DNA from: Chelonoidis abingdonii
Lineage: Eukaryota > Chordata > Testudines > Testudinidae
Length of the DNA: 64,000 nucleotides
Direction of reading: 5' to 3'
NCBI RefSeq assembly: GCF_003597395.2
Contig: NC_133778.1
Span: 10,430,043 to 10,494,042, forward strand
Positions 25,783 through 35,366 of the stretch are shown piece by piece. Under the pieces are notes generated by a model. That model was not told the DNA's origin and ran no database searches. It worked only from the letters and a program-made list of their open reading frames with translations. The translations under genes and the position numbers were made by a program. The stretch's first letter is position 1, and each line of letters starts with the position of its first letter.

Positions 25783-26598
25783 GAAGGTGAGAGTATCAGC
25801 AGGAGATGTTGTGTATTTATACCTCTATTGCCACAAGGACTCCTTGTTGTTTCTGCTGATACAGACTAACACAGCTACCACTCTGAAACTAGTTCCAATA
25901 AGTTACTCAAAGCTCTGAGGAATAGACTACACCATGTTCTAAATAAAATTTTTGTACCAATGTAACTATTGTGGTTAAAGGCAACTGTTTTTAAGTTAAA
26001 TCTGTATAACTTCTAGTTTGGTTGAGGTAATTAATTTGAGGGAATAAGCTATACGCTTAGAAACCTTCACACTAGTATACCAGTGGACAAGCCCTTCGCA
26101 ATTCCTTTCAGACTTGCCCAAACCAAACTTTCCTTCCAGGCATGATGTTTAGTATCTTGCTGAACACACACCAACGGTATGCACTTAACTTAAAGTTAAT
26201 ACAGTGAACATTGAGTTTAATAGCTGGAAGCAGACATTCCTAGTGAGTACACGTCCTAGCTCCTGTCTCCACAGTCTTCTGGCAACATTTCTACAGGATA
26301 ACTTTCCAAAGCTCTCTTACACACACAACTAACACTCAGGTACTGCATATGTGTAATTACACTAACAGAGACAGAGCTGCTCTGGTAAACACCTGAATGC
26401 TTGTCAAGAGCAGCAGGAGAAAGTGAAGTGGGAAGGGAACACAAAGGGTGTAGGGCAAACCATGCAGACGCATCAGGACTTTGGGATGAGTATAGGCTGG
26501 GTCACTGACACATGTAATTTCAGGTTGCAGGGGATGCAGACTGAAAGTCAGACTGTACTGCTCAAAAATAAGTAGATTACAAACAGGCAGGCCCTTCG
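25783..26598. other. Intronic stretch before the DIRS element
   Basis: It contains the Penelope-like fragment at 25830-25890 and otherwise no recognised feature. Confidence 0.4.
25830..25890 (-). mobile_element. Penelope-like terminal fragment
   Basis: The minus strand reads GTGGTAGCTGTGTTAGTCTG and then a segment ending CAAGGAGTCCTTGTGG. This resembles the first 60 bp of the element at 63741-63935 (GGTAGCCGTGTTAGTCTGGA to TCCTGTGGCA). It is a short decayed copy. Confidence 0.55.
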
Positions 26599-26639
26599 AA
26601 AAAAGACGGTTACTCACCTTTGTAACTGTTGTTCTTCAA

Positions 26640-26850
26640 GATGTGTTGCTCATATCCATTCCAGTTAGGTGTGCGCGTGCCGCGTGCACGTTCGTCGGAG
26701 AAACTTTTACCCTAGCAACACTCGGTGGGCCGGCAGGTCGCCCCGGAAGTGGCGCCGTAGGCGCCTAATAATACACCTGCCGCCGCCCGCTCCTCATTCC
26801 CTTCCTTCCGGCACCCGACAGTGGGGAAGGAGGCGGCGTGAAGGATCGAG
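26640..26850. repeat. DIRS left inverted terminal repeat
   Basis: From GTTGCTCATATCCATTCCAG to about the GGGGAAGGAGGCGGCGTG block, this matches the complement of 32310-32532 nearly base for base. Both carry AGAAACTTTTACCCTAGC and CTCGGTGGG. It corresponds to the 3' end of the element in coding sense. Confidence 0.9.
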
Positions 26851-26858
26851 CAACACAA

Positions 26859-26935
26859 TCTTCGAAAACAGTTACAAAGGTGAGTAACCGTCTTTTCTCT
26901 TCGAGTGCTTTGCCATCTCCATCCAGTTAGGTGAT
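26859..26935. repeat. DIRS internal complementary region
   Basis: Positions 26867-26892 are a perfect 26-nt inverted copy of the left outer end at 26605-26630. Positions 26897-26935 are an imperfect inverted copy of the right outer end at 32507-32542 (CTTCGAGTGC and CCAGTTAGGT shared). The two pieces are joined head to tail. In the DIRS model such a region templates repair and circular joining of the two termini. Confidence 0.9.
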
Positions 26936-27011
26936 CCCAACCTATCCATAGTGGTGGGGTCCGAGAGAGACAAGCAGAATGCAAGACCGGCGAGCCGAGG
27001 CATGGTCGTCT

Positions 27012-27883
27012 CTAGATGTTGGACCAATGCGTAATGTTCGCAGGAAGTGGGACAGAAGACCAGGGGCGGTACGCAGATCCTGCCAGGGACAATGCCCAAG
27101 AAAGCGCAACAGGCCTGAGCTCGCGAGAGTGGCGTTGAAGATGGCCCTGCTGGACTTGAGCCAAGTCATAGCAAGCTCTGAGACAGACGGAACCAAGATG
27201 CAATGCGCTGAAGATATTGCCCGCGCTCAACATCCGCCACCGCTACAAGAGTGCGTGAATGACGGAAGGCTGGTCCGTCTCATGTAACGCGAGAGCCCCC
27301 GGACGTCTAAAGTAGGAAGCGTTGTTCAGCTCGACACCGGTGCAGTTTGGAAAGAAACACTCAGAAAATGTCCTGGTTCACGTGAAAGGCGGAGACGACT
27401 TTGGGAGGAAAGCCGGTGAAGCGAGCTGACCTGTCACTTATGGAAGACGTAATGAGGATCCACGAGCAGCGCGCGGAATTCCGAGACACGCCTACCGAGG
27501 TCAGGCGACTGAGGAAAGGCCGTCTCCAGGACAGGACAGCAGTGAACATGTGGCAAAAGCTCGAAGGGGCCCAGGACCTAATGAGAACCCAGGTTAAGGT
27601 CCCAGTCGGGTAGGCTGACCTGAGGGTAGAACGTCCACCCCCTTAGGAACCTGAAGACATCCGGGTGAGAAAAAATGTAATGCCACTCCCCCATGACGGA
27701 GATAGGGGCGAGTGGCCGCAGCGTAGAGATGCAACCCTGTCCCTTAGGGACCACAAATAATCCAGGAGGAGATTGAAGCAGAGCAGGAGGACATCGGGCA
27801 ACACCAAGTAAGCAGAAGCGCTTCCATTTCGCGAGGTAGGTCGATCCAACGGGGAGGGCTTCCGCACAAGCAACACCTTGCAA
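27012..27883 (-). pseudogene. DIRS tyrosine recombinase remnant
   Basis: Broken minus-strand frames encode parts of the DIRS recombinase, which integrates the circular DNA by site-specific recombination. Visible pieces are WHYIFSHPDVFRFLRG and DWDLNLG around 27600-27700, the segment SRLTSVGVSRNSARC near 27500 where the catalytic arginine block should be, and PPKVVSAFHVNQDIF near 27390. Frames change several times. The final catalytic tyrosine region, toward 27000, is too decayed to assign. Family assignment comes from position after RNase H and from these words. Confidence 0.65.
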
Positions 27884-28249
27884 ACTGCAGTGGAACAGCT
27901 CAGCCCAGCTGGTTAACCACGCCTAGGACCATGCTGTCAGGTAGGACTGGCAGGTCCGCGTGTTGAAGCCTGCCGAAGTCCGCGTGATCAAGTCCGCCAA
28001 GGACAGCGGCAGGGGATCCGGTCCGACAGGGAAGGTCGAGCAGCTGGGATACAGTGCCTGTCTCGGCCAGACCCGGCCGCCGATCGAGAGAGAGGCGGGC
28101 TTTGTCCGCGGACCTTGAGCAATACCGTGAAACGAGGGGAAACGGGTGGAAAGGCAAAACCAAGGCAACCACTCACGGATCATGAAGCGTCCCGACAGGG
28201 AGCACGGAGAGTGACTCTTGGCGAGCAGAAAGCACCTAGATTTCCTGTT

Positions 28250-28890
28250 CATTTTGTGAGCAAACAGTTCGATCGTGGGAAAGCCCACCTCCGGAAGACT
28301 GAATGGAGGACGTACCCGTCGGATGGACCATTAGTGTGTGAAGGAAGGACCCTGGCTCAGGTATCCTGCGAGCGTGTCCGGACCACCCGGGAAAGGAGGC
28401 CACCAGGTCTAGGGAGTCGGCGCAACAGAATGCCCACAAGTCGATCGGCTTCCTGACACAGGGGAGATGACCTTGTGGCTCCCGCTGTGATAAAACATGG
28501 CCATCGTGTTGTCTCCATGAATACTGTCAACACAACTGCCCTGAAGGTTGCTGAGGAACCTTGCACACCAGGCGTACTGCCGCTGAGCCCTCGGACATGA
28601 TATGAAGAGCGCAGCTCGTGGGTGACCAAAAGCTTGGGTGCGCCGGGGCCCCAGGACGTCGCCCTCGCCCAGCGGCAGATGCGGTCGTTGTAGGACGGCA
28701 GAGGGCTGGAAGGGTGGAAAAGCGCAGACCCCCGACGCACCAGCGGTGACTCGTTCCCACCCTCGAGGGAGCCAAGGACCCTCCGGGGGATCGTGTAATA
28801 ATCATGTCTAAAAGGCGTCCCTGTCGGGTCGGTAGACCGAAGCCAGTCCAGTGGAAGTCTGGCGTACTGTAAACGAGGACACATGCAGCA
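28250..28890 (-). pseudogene. DIRS RNase H domain remnant
   Basis: Minus-strand frames following the RT. At 28488-28517 one frame reads GDNTMAMFYH, the DNT-x-A-M-x-Y pattern around an RNase H acidic residue in DIRS pol proteins. A neighbouring frame continues SSPLCQEADRLVG. At least two frameshifts split the domain. In the live element RNase H removes the RNA strand during reverse transcription. Confidence 0.65.
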
Positions 28891-29560
28891 CATGTGTCTA
28901 AGAAGGCCCAGCAAGTACGGCGGAGGTAGTGGGAAACCTCCAGGCTCTGGACCAGGGAAGATAGGCTTGAAACCGAAGCGGGGGCAAGCTGGGCGTCGCA
29001 AGGAGGGAGTCCAGCACTGCCCGCAAGGAACGATGCGTTGCATGGGCACGCAGTGTGACATCCAGATTGTACATCAGGCCCCCAACTTGCGAACAGCGTT
29101 CGGATGGGGTTCGACGTGCTGGTGACTTGAGCCTTGAGGTCCCCCCGATAAGCCAGTCCGCGAGGTAAGGAACACGTGAAATCTGACACGGCGGAGGAAA
29201 GCGCGACAGCCGCCATACCATTTCGGAAGACCCGAGGGCCGACGAAAGTCCAAAAGGGGGAGGACAGGAAACTGGGTAAGACTGATTCCACTCATAAACG
29301 CAGTACCTTTTCATCCTGTGGGAGGTAAGAAGTGCCATATGAAGAATGCGTCCGTCATTCGAAGCGCGTACCAATCGCGCGATCCGGAGGAAATGAGGTC
29401 CCAGCACACCATGCGGGAACTTGAAGGCGGCGGGATGACTTGTTCAGCTCCGTAGGCTAGGATGGCCGAAGGCCCCCTTTTCGCCTTGGGGATCAGGAAA
29501 TAACGGGAAATGAACCCCTTGCCCTTGAGCCCCCATACCACCTATGCTCCAATGATAGAA
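28891..29560 (-). pseudogene. DIRS reverse transcriptase remnant
   Basis: The order of conserved blocks is visible on the minus strand: KGFISRYFLIPKAKRG near 29500 (finger region), DWYALRMTDAFFIWHF near 29360 (first catalytic aspartate block), PFGLSSA near 29240, and PYLADWLIGG at about 29140-29170. The last is the active-site box, where YLDD would be expected. Here the first aspartate is alanine (codon at 29159-29161). There are frameshifts between blocks. RT of this family copies the element RNA into DNA. Confidence 0.8.
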
Positions 29561-29789
29561 GCTGTGGCTCCTGCAGGAGAGCTGTCGTGAGAGGGTCCCT
29601 GAAGAGAACGTGGGAGGCGAGGGCGGGAGGAGGCGGAGAAGAGATGGAGACGTAATCCAAATCCATCCGTACGTAGACCCCGATCCCGTAGTGAGCGGGA
29701 CCCGACGCCGGGAGGAACAGGAAAGGGTTGGTAAACTGGAAGCGGAGTCGAAGAGGGAATGGTACGCGCTCCTCTTTGGGCGCGCACCT

Positions 29790-32169
29790 TCAAATTGGAC
29801 TTGGGTCCAAGAGGACTTGGCCGGACCGGCATGTGCCCGGCGGAAGGGCCCCGATGCCATCTGCGGTTATACGGCCACGCTGTGGCCAAAGTCCTGTCCG
29901 CGGGCGAGTGGGGGTAGGGGCGCTGGGGTTGAAGCGGAACGACCGTCTTTGAGTTGAGGGTACAGTGCCAAGGATGACGCATATAACGCTGGTTAATCCT
30001 TTCAGACTTGGTAGTCTGGGAATCTGTCTTTTGAGAGAAAAGACCCGTCCATCAAATGGCAAGTCCTGTATGGTGCGGCAACTCCGGGCGGAGGCCGAAC
30101 CTCAACCAGATAGCGCCGCATCTATGCAGAGGCGATGCCGTTCTCTGTGCCGAATCCGCCGAGTCCAGCGAGGTTCTCGCAACCCCTTTCCCTCCTCGAG
30201 GAGGGCCGTGAACTCCTGACGGGAGCTTGTGGGATCACTCCGAGGAATTTGCCGACCGCTCCCAGGTGTTGAAGACGTATGGCTTAGAGGCTGATGGTCG
30301 CCACTAACGGGAGCTGAAGCCCCCAGCAGAGTAAATCTTTCGGCCCCAAAGCAAGCCATATGTGTGGCCTCACCAAGACTTGGCGCGGGGGCGTGGTTGG
30401 CCGTGGGCTCTCCTCGTGACGCGACGCAACCACCAACTGGCAGGGAGCTGGTTCTGCAATACATACAGGTATTACCGTAACCCTTGGAAGGCACCAATGT
30501 ACGTTCTCCACCCCTGGCCGTCGGTGAATGGACCGTCCGGAGATGCCAGAGGAGTGTCCGCTCTGGCCTGGATTGGATTGATGAATGGGAGGGCCACCCT
30601 GGTAGGCCGTTTGGAGAGGATGCTGACGCACAGGGTCCCCTCACCCAGGGCTTCCTCCATCCGGAAGCGATGTCAGGCAAGCACCGCAAAAATCCTGGTG
30701 CGGCCGAGATGAGAGGGGAGGCCCTCGACGAGGACGTCCCAGCTATCCGACCCGTCATCCGGCGGGGATGATGACGACGACTAACCCGGGAACGACGCGG
30801 TCCTGGACCGCGATAGCTTGCTCTGGTGGGCCTCCGCCTCCGGAACATCAGGCTGTTCTGGAGCCTGTATGACAGCCATTTCTGTATCAGCAGGAGGTGG
30901 TCTACTGATTGTCGTCTCCGATGCCCAGTGTTCAGAATGACCTGAGTATGATTGGCCTGATGATTCACCCTGGGCTTGGTGGTAGGCCCAGGGTGTCCAA
31001 AAGGACCACTGAGGTGGCCCCTGGTCCTGATGGGCCTGAGTGTCCGATCCTCCATAAGATGTGCTGTCCGCGTACGGGGAGGCGGACGTATGACGGGATG
31101 GCCACAGGGGAGCTGAAGCAGATTGGACCGTATCTGTGCGTCCATAATAGCTGTCCCTGTGCGGTGCCGGTGAACGGTACCAGGAGCCGTGGCGATATGG
31201 AGAGCGGGACCGGGACCTACGACCAGCGCGGTGCCGGGAGGTCAACCGGTGCCGAACGTCGACATGCCTGGATCGGCTGAAAGAGGCTCGGCTGTGCCGG
31301 GATCTGGAGCGGTGCCGAAGGTATGACGGGGACTGGGATCTGGTCCGGTGCCACGAGTACGACCGGCACCGGGATGGAGAACGGTGCCGGGACTGCGAGC
31401 GGCGTCGGGATCGTGATCAGTGCTGGGAACGCGATCGGTGCTGGAGCCTGGAACGTTCACGGGATCCCGAACGAGATCGGCGGGGCTCCTTGGTGTCCGG
31501 AGGCGATGGTCGCACCATGGCAGGTTTGCTCAGCGACTGAATAACCCGCACTGGCGGTGCCGGGGGTTGAGGCAGCTCAGGCTCTGTAAGAGCGATGAGG
31601 TCCCGCGCCTTGGAGAAGGTCTCTGGCGTAGTCAGGATGACGAGCTCTACCACAGTGCGGGCTGGGGAGCTGGTCGGCACCGGACTCGACAGCTCCTGAG
31701 AGGCCGGAATCAACGGTGCAGGAGCAGGCGGTGCCGCGGCTGCTGGTTGTGCCGCGGCTGCTGGCGGTGCCGGGCGATCCGACCTGGAGCTGCGCTCTAA
31801 CTGCGGTGTGACCGAGCGTACCGCAGGAGCCTTGAGTCTCTTGCTCCTCGGGGAGAGTGAGCGGTGCCGGCTGGAGGACTGGGCCGGTGACGGAAGGTGC
31901 CGAGGCGTCTTCGCCGGTGCCGACGAAGCACTTGTTCCCGGTGCCAGAGACGGAGCTGAGGATGGAGGAGTTAGAGCTGCCTCCATCAAGAGCTGTTTTA
32001 GGCGAGAGTCTCGCTCTTTTCTGGTCCGGGGCTTGAACGCCTTACAGATACGGCACTTGTCCGACAGATGGCCCTCGCCAAGGCACTTTAAACAGGAGCC
32101 GTGCGGGTCTCCTGTGGGTATCGGACGACGGCAGGTCGCACGGGGCTTGAAGCCCGGTGAACCGGGCAT
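29790..32169 (-). pseudogene. DIRS gag-like ORF1 remnant
   Basis: The frame starts at 32169 and carries CLKCLGEGHLSDKC at residues 26-39, a CCHC zinc knuckle (C-x2-C-x4-H-x4-C), presumably for nucleic-acid binding. A proline- and alanine-rich stretch follows. Then comes an arginine/serine-rich region encoded by about 31170-31490, with runs such as RRSRSRSPYRHG. A single in-frame TGA at 31417-31419 interrupts that region. The frame resumes to 30781, and conserved gag pieces appear afterwards in shifted frames (RVALPFINPIQ near 30580, RQEFTALLEEGKG near 30170, MPFDGRVFSLKRQ near 30040). The start methionine is the first in the frame. Confidence 0.75.
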
Positions 32170-32309
32170 GGGCCCCGGTGCCGAAGGAGGAGAAGGGGCG
32201 GACCCCCAATCCTCTTAAACTAAACTACAACTATACTAACAGTAATTAACAATGAACTAGAGAAAAACTATGTACACGAAAAAGCTAAAGAACGAGCAAA
32301 TCGCTAGGG

Positions 32310-32532
32310 TAGGTGGAGATCAGCTAAGCCGCGCTCCACTGTTCCAACGACCAACACGGGCGGTAAGAAGGAACTGAGGAGCAGGCGGGCCGGCAGGGGT
32401 ATATATTAGGCGCCATACCGGCGCCACTCCAGGGGGTGACCTGCTGACCCACCGAGTGTTGCTAGGGTAAAAGTTTCTCCAACGAACGTGCACGTGGCGC
32501 GCGCACACCTAACTGGAATGGATATGAGCAAG
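32310..32532. repeat. DIRS right inverted terminal repeat
   Basis: Inverted partner of 26640-26850. It corresponds to the 5' end in coding sense and precedes the gag start by about 140 bp. Its outer end (AGCACTCGAAGAAGAAG) is represented in the internal complementary region. Confidence 0.9.
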
Positions 32533-32676
32533 CACTCGAAGAAGAAGAGTGAAGGGGGAGGACGATAAAAATAGTCCAATTTCCTTTGTCTAAATTTGGG
32601 ACCCTTCCCAGTATATAAAGCCAGACCATCCACAATCACAGCAGAGTTGAAACTTCCATGGCCATATTTTAATATA

Positions 32677-32861
32677 CCTTTACTCCAATATAACGCGACA
32701 CACTATAACATGAATTCAGATATAACCCGGTAAAACAGTGCTCCAGGAGGGAGGAGGCCTCACTCCGGCAGATCAAAGGAAGTTTGATATGACATGGTTT
32801 CACCTATAACGTGATAAGATTTTTTTGCTCCCGAGGACAGTGTTATATTGGGGTAGAGGTG
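32677..32861. mobile_element. Tc1/mariner-type miniature element, 185 bp
   Basis: The ends are inverted: CCTTTACTCCAATATAACG at the left and TTATATTGGGGTAGAGGTG at the right. Each end is flanked by TA (32675-32676 and 32862-32863), the target duplication of this superfamily. The same element sits at 55173-55344 in the other orientation. No coding capacity. Confidence 0.75.
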
Positions 32862-33068
32862 TATTTGGAATTTTTAAATTTAGAAATGGCATATTTTATT
32901 TTCTATATCATACTTATCTGTTTTTCCTTGAATACAAAAAAGGAGCTTTATTCATTTCACAGAAGTACATTTTAAAATTTAGTTACATTTAAATTGTCAA
33001 GTACCATTTCCAACAAAGGTTCTGAAATCAAAATAGCCATCAATCCTACTCTATGGCTCCTCCTAAGC

Positions 33069-33725
33069 CAGGGGTGGGCAAACTTTTTGGCGTGAGGGCC
33101 ACATCTCGGTGGGGAAATTGCATGCAGGGCCATGAATGTAGGGCTGGTGCAGGAGGGAGTGTGGGAGGGGGTGAGGTGTGCAGGAAGGGGCTCAGGGCAG
33201 AGGGTTGGGGTGCAGGAGGGGTGTGGGGTATACAAGGGGTTGGGATGCAGGGTGCTGTGGGATGCAGTAGGGGACTCAGGTGCAGGAGGGAGCTCAGGGA
33301 AGGGGGTTGGGGTACAAGAGGGGTTTGTGGTGCAGGCTCCACCCAGCACCGCTTACTTGGAGTGGCTCCAGGGTGGAAGTGGCGCACAGCAGGGCTAAGG
33401 TGGGCTCCCTGCCTGCCCTGGCCCTGTACTGCTCCCAGAAGCAGCCGGCACCACGTACCTGCGGCCCCTAGAGAGAGGGGGCGGAGGGCTCCATGCGCTG
33501 CCCTCCCCTGCAGGTACCTCCCCCAAAAGCTCCCATTTGACACAGTTCCCTGTTCCCAGCCAATGGGAGGTGTGGGAGGGAGGTACCTGCAGGGGAGGGC
33601 AGTGCATGGAACCCTCTGCCCCTCTCTCCAGGGGCCACAGGTACATGGTGCTGGCCACTTCCACCTGCAGCACAGGGCCCGCGACACCACAGGGGTGGCA
33701 ATCCCCCATAGTTTGCCCACCCCTG
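33069..33725. mobile_element. Non-autonomous hAT-type transposon, 657 bp
   Basis: Perfect 16-bp inverted ends CAGGGGTGGGCAAACT and AGTTTGCCCACCCCTG. The flanking 8-mers TCCTAAGC (33061-33068) and TCCTTAGC (33726-33733) match at 7 of 8. The interior is G-rich on the plus strand with long open frames on both strands, which come from base composition. No transposase motif is present. Confidence 0.9.
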
Positions 33726-33734
33726 TCCTTAGCA

Positions 33735-34690
33735 CTCACTAACTTTCAGAATTATCTACAGACGTGACCCAATTCTGGCAGCAATGAAGCGCATATATTT
33801 ACATCACATCTCTTCCAGGCTAATGCTAGTGCACGGAGGCAAACTAGTCTCTTCCATTCCTCTGCCATTTGCTACTGTGTCCATCTGTTCTATGGTATTG
33901 AGATTGACTGTTCTGCCCTCCCTGCTAAAGATTTCTCTTAAGACTTCTTTTGGGTGCTCTTGTTTCCTCACACTGGTTGGTTTCCACTTGACGACTTCAT
34001 GTGGGAGTCTGTGTGTTGGCATCTGGAGTACATGCCCCCAAAATGTCTAGTACTTTCTTCTGAGGGTGGAAACAAGCTGCTGATTGGTGATTTCTTAGAT
34101 CTCTTCATTGGTAACGAAGTTTTTCCAACCAACGCCCAATAACATCTCTAGCTCTTGTATGTTGGCACAGATTACATTTGAATTGAAAATTTTCCATTCT
34201 GTTCTGGTGCTATGTATCTGATTTCTATATGTTGTTAAGTTTAGTAAATGCTATGGATGCCTTTTCTATCACTGATGTCAATTCCTTCTTGAGGACTCCA
34301 TTGGCCAATATGAGGCTGCCCAGATAGATGAACCATTCCTTGATATTTTTGCATTCTAATGTGATGTTACTACTTGATGTCTGGATTTCAAGGGTGTTTT
34401 ACCATCGCTAATTCTAAGCCCTGGATGGTCTGAGGTTTTTGATGGACTGTCTTTGTAACTGTTCGGATGTGTCACTCGGTAATGCAATATCAGCAAAGTC
34501 TAGTCTTCTAGGCATTTGACATTTACCCATGTGGTACCACTGTTTGTGTTGCTAATACACTTCTACAGTATCCAGACCATGGGAATGTCAAACAATAAAA
34601 TAAAGATAAAATACAGCCCTGTTACATGCCAGTGTTCACACTGACCCACTCTGTCTGGTTGTTCAGGGTGAACAAAATGTGCACAGCTTT
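33735..34690 (-). mobile_element. Old non-LTR LINE, reverse transcriptase C-terminal part
   Basis: The minus strand encodes, with stops, a word resembling the QGC-x-LSPLLF block (QGCILSLFY, near 34620). At 34315-34326 it encodes YLGS within FIYLGSLILANGVLKKEL, the pattern that follows the RT core in several LINE clades. Near 33990 it has LPHEVVKWKPTSVRKQEHPK, resembling the lysine/arginine-rich C-terminal tail. It is clearly not CR1. The clade (RTE-like or similar) is uncertain. Confidence 0.6.
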
Positions 34691-35366
34691 CTTTATATAC
34701 ACTATCTGAAAAGAATTTGCAAAAAAATGCTTATAAAATAAGAATTACATCCTACACCAGTAAACAAATATGATTGAGAGATCAGCCTCAGAAAAGATTC
34801 ACTTCATGTGATATACACCTTCTTTGACAACTCAACACCAGTTTAGAGTTTCTGTAAAAATCTAGATATTTTCCTTTTAGCATTGGAAGTAATGTTTCTC
34901 AAGCTAAGATCAGAGTCAATTTCCAGGGAGAAAAAAAGAACCACTTTCAACAATGTTGACCAGCTGATTCCACAACAGAAAAAGCAAATGCAAAACACAG
35001 TAAAATCTTGGAGTGTTGTCTATCTCCAGGCTCAGACATTCTGATATAATGTATCAATTAATAATAATGGTCAACAAAGTAAGTGGATGAGATCAAATAG
35101 AAAAATCAGAGAAGTACAGCAGAGGTTCAAGAAAAAGGTATATTGGAGCATGAAACAAACCACAAATTGTATATTCCTGAGGGTTCCTGAAATATGCCAG
35201 AAGCTGGCATCAATGGAGGCAACATCACAATGAAGGTTATTCAATATTTGAATAAAACATAGTAATCCTCAAAATATTTCTAAGTTTTCCTAACCAAATC
35301 TTTATAAAATTTGCTAAGGTGAGTTTTACATGTTTTTTGGTTCTTATTATGGAATGGTTTCCTATC
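34691..35366. other. Intronic stretch, nothing recognised
   Basis: AT-rich non-coding sequence between two LINE remnants. Confidence 0.4.

Larger units (their letters stand above)
26599..32545 (-). mobile_element. DIRS-type tyrosine-recombinase retrotransposon, about 5.95 kb
   Basis: A GC-rich, CpG-rich island in AT-rich intron is recognised by its architecture. The two ends are inverted repeats of about 200 bp (26640-26850 against 32310-32532). Just inside the left repeat an internal complementary region carries the complements of both outermost ends. Minus-strand frames encode, right to left, gag with a zinc knuckle, reverse transcriptase, RNase H and tyrosine recombinase. This order and the terminal structure are diagnostic of DIRS elements, which replicate through a circular intermediate and make no target duplication; none is seen. 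Stops, frameshifts and an altered RT active site show it is dead. It lies in the UBE2F intron in the same sense as the gene. Long plus-strand frames inside it are antisense shadows. Confidence 0.9.

Noticed and set aside
28100..32220. Long plus-strand open frames across the DIRS element
   Set aside because: They are antisense to recognised gag, RT and RNase H segments and have no domain of their own.
33046..33742. Two overlapping 229-codon open frames on opposite strands
   Set aside because: They lie in a G-rich hAT miniature element, have repetitive composition and no domain, and exist on both strands at once because stop codons are rare in this base composition.
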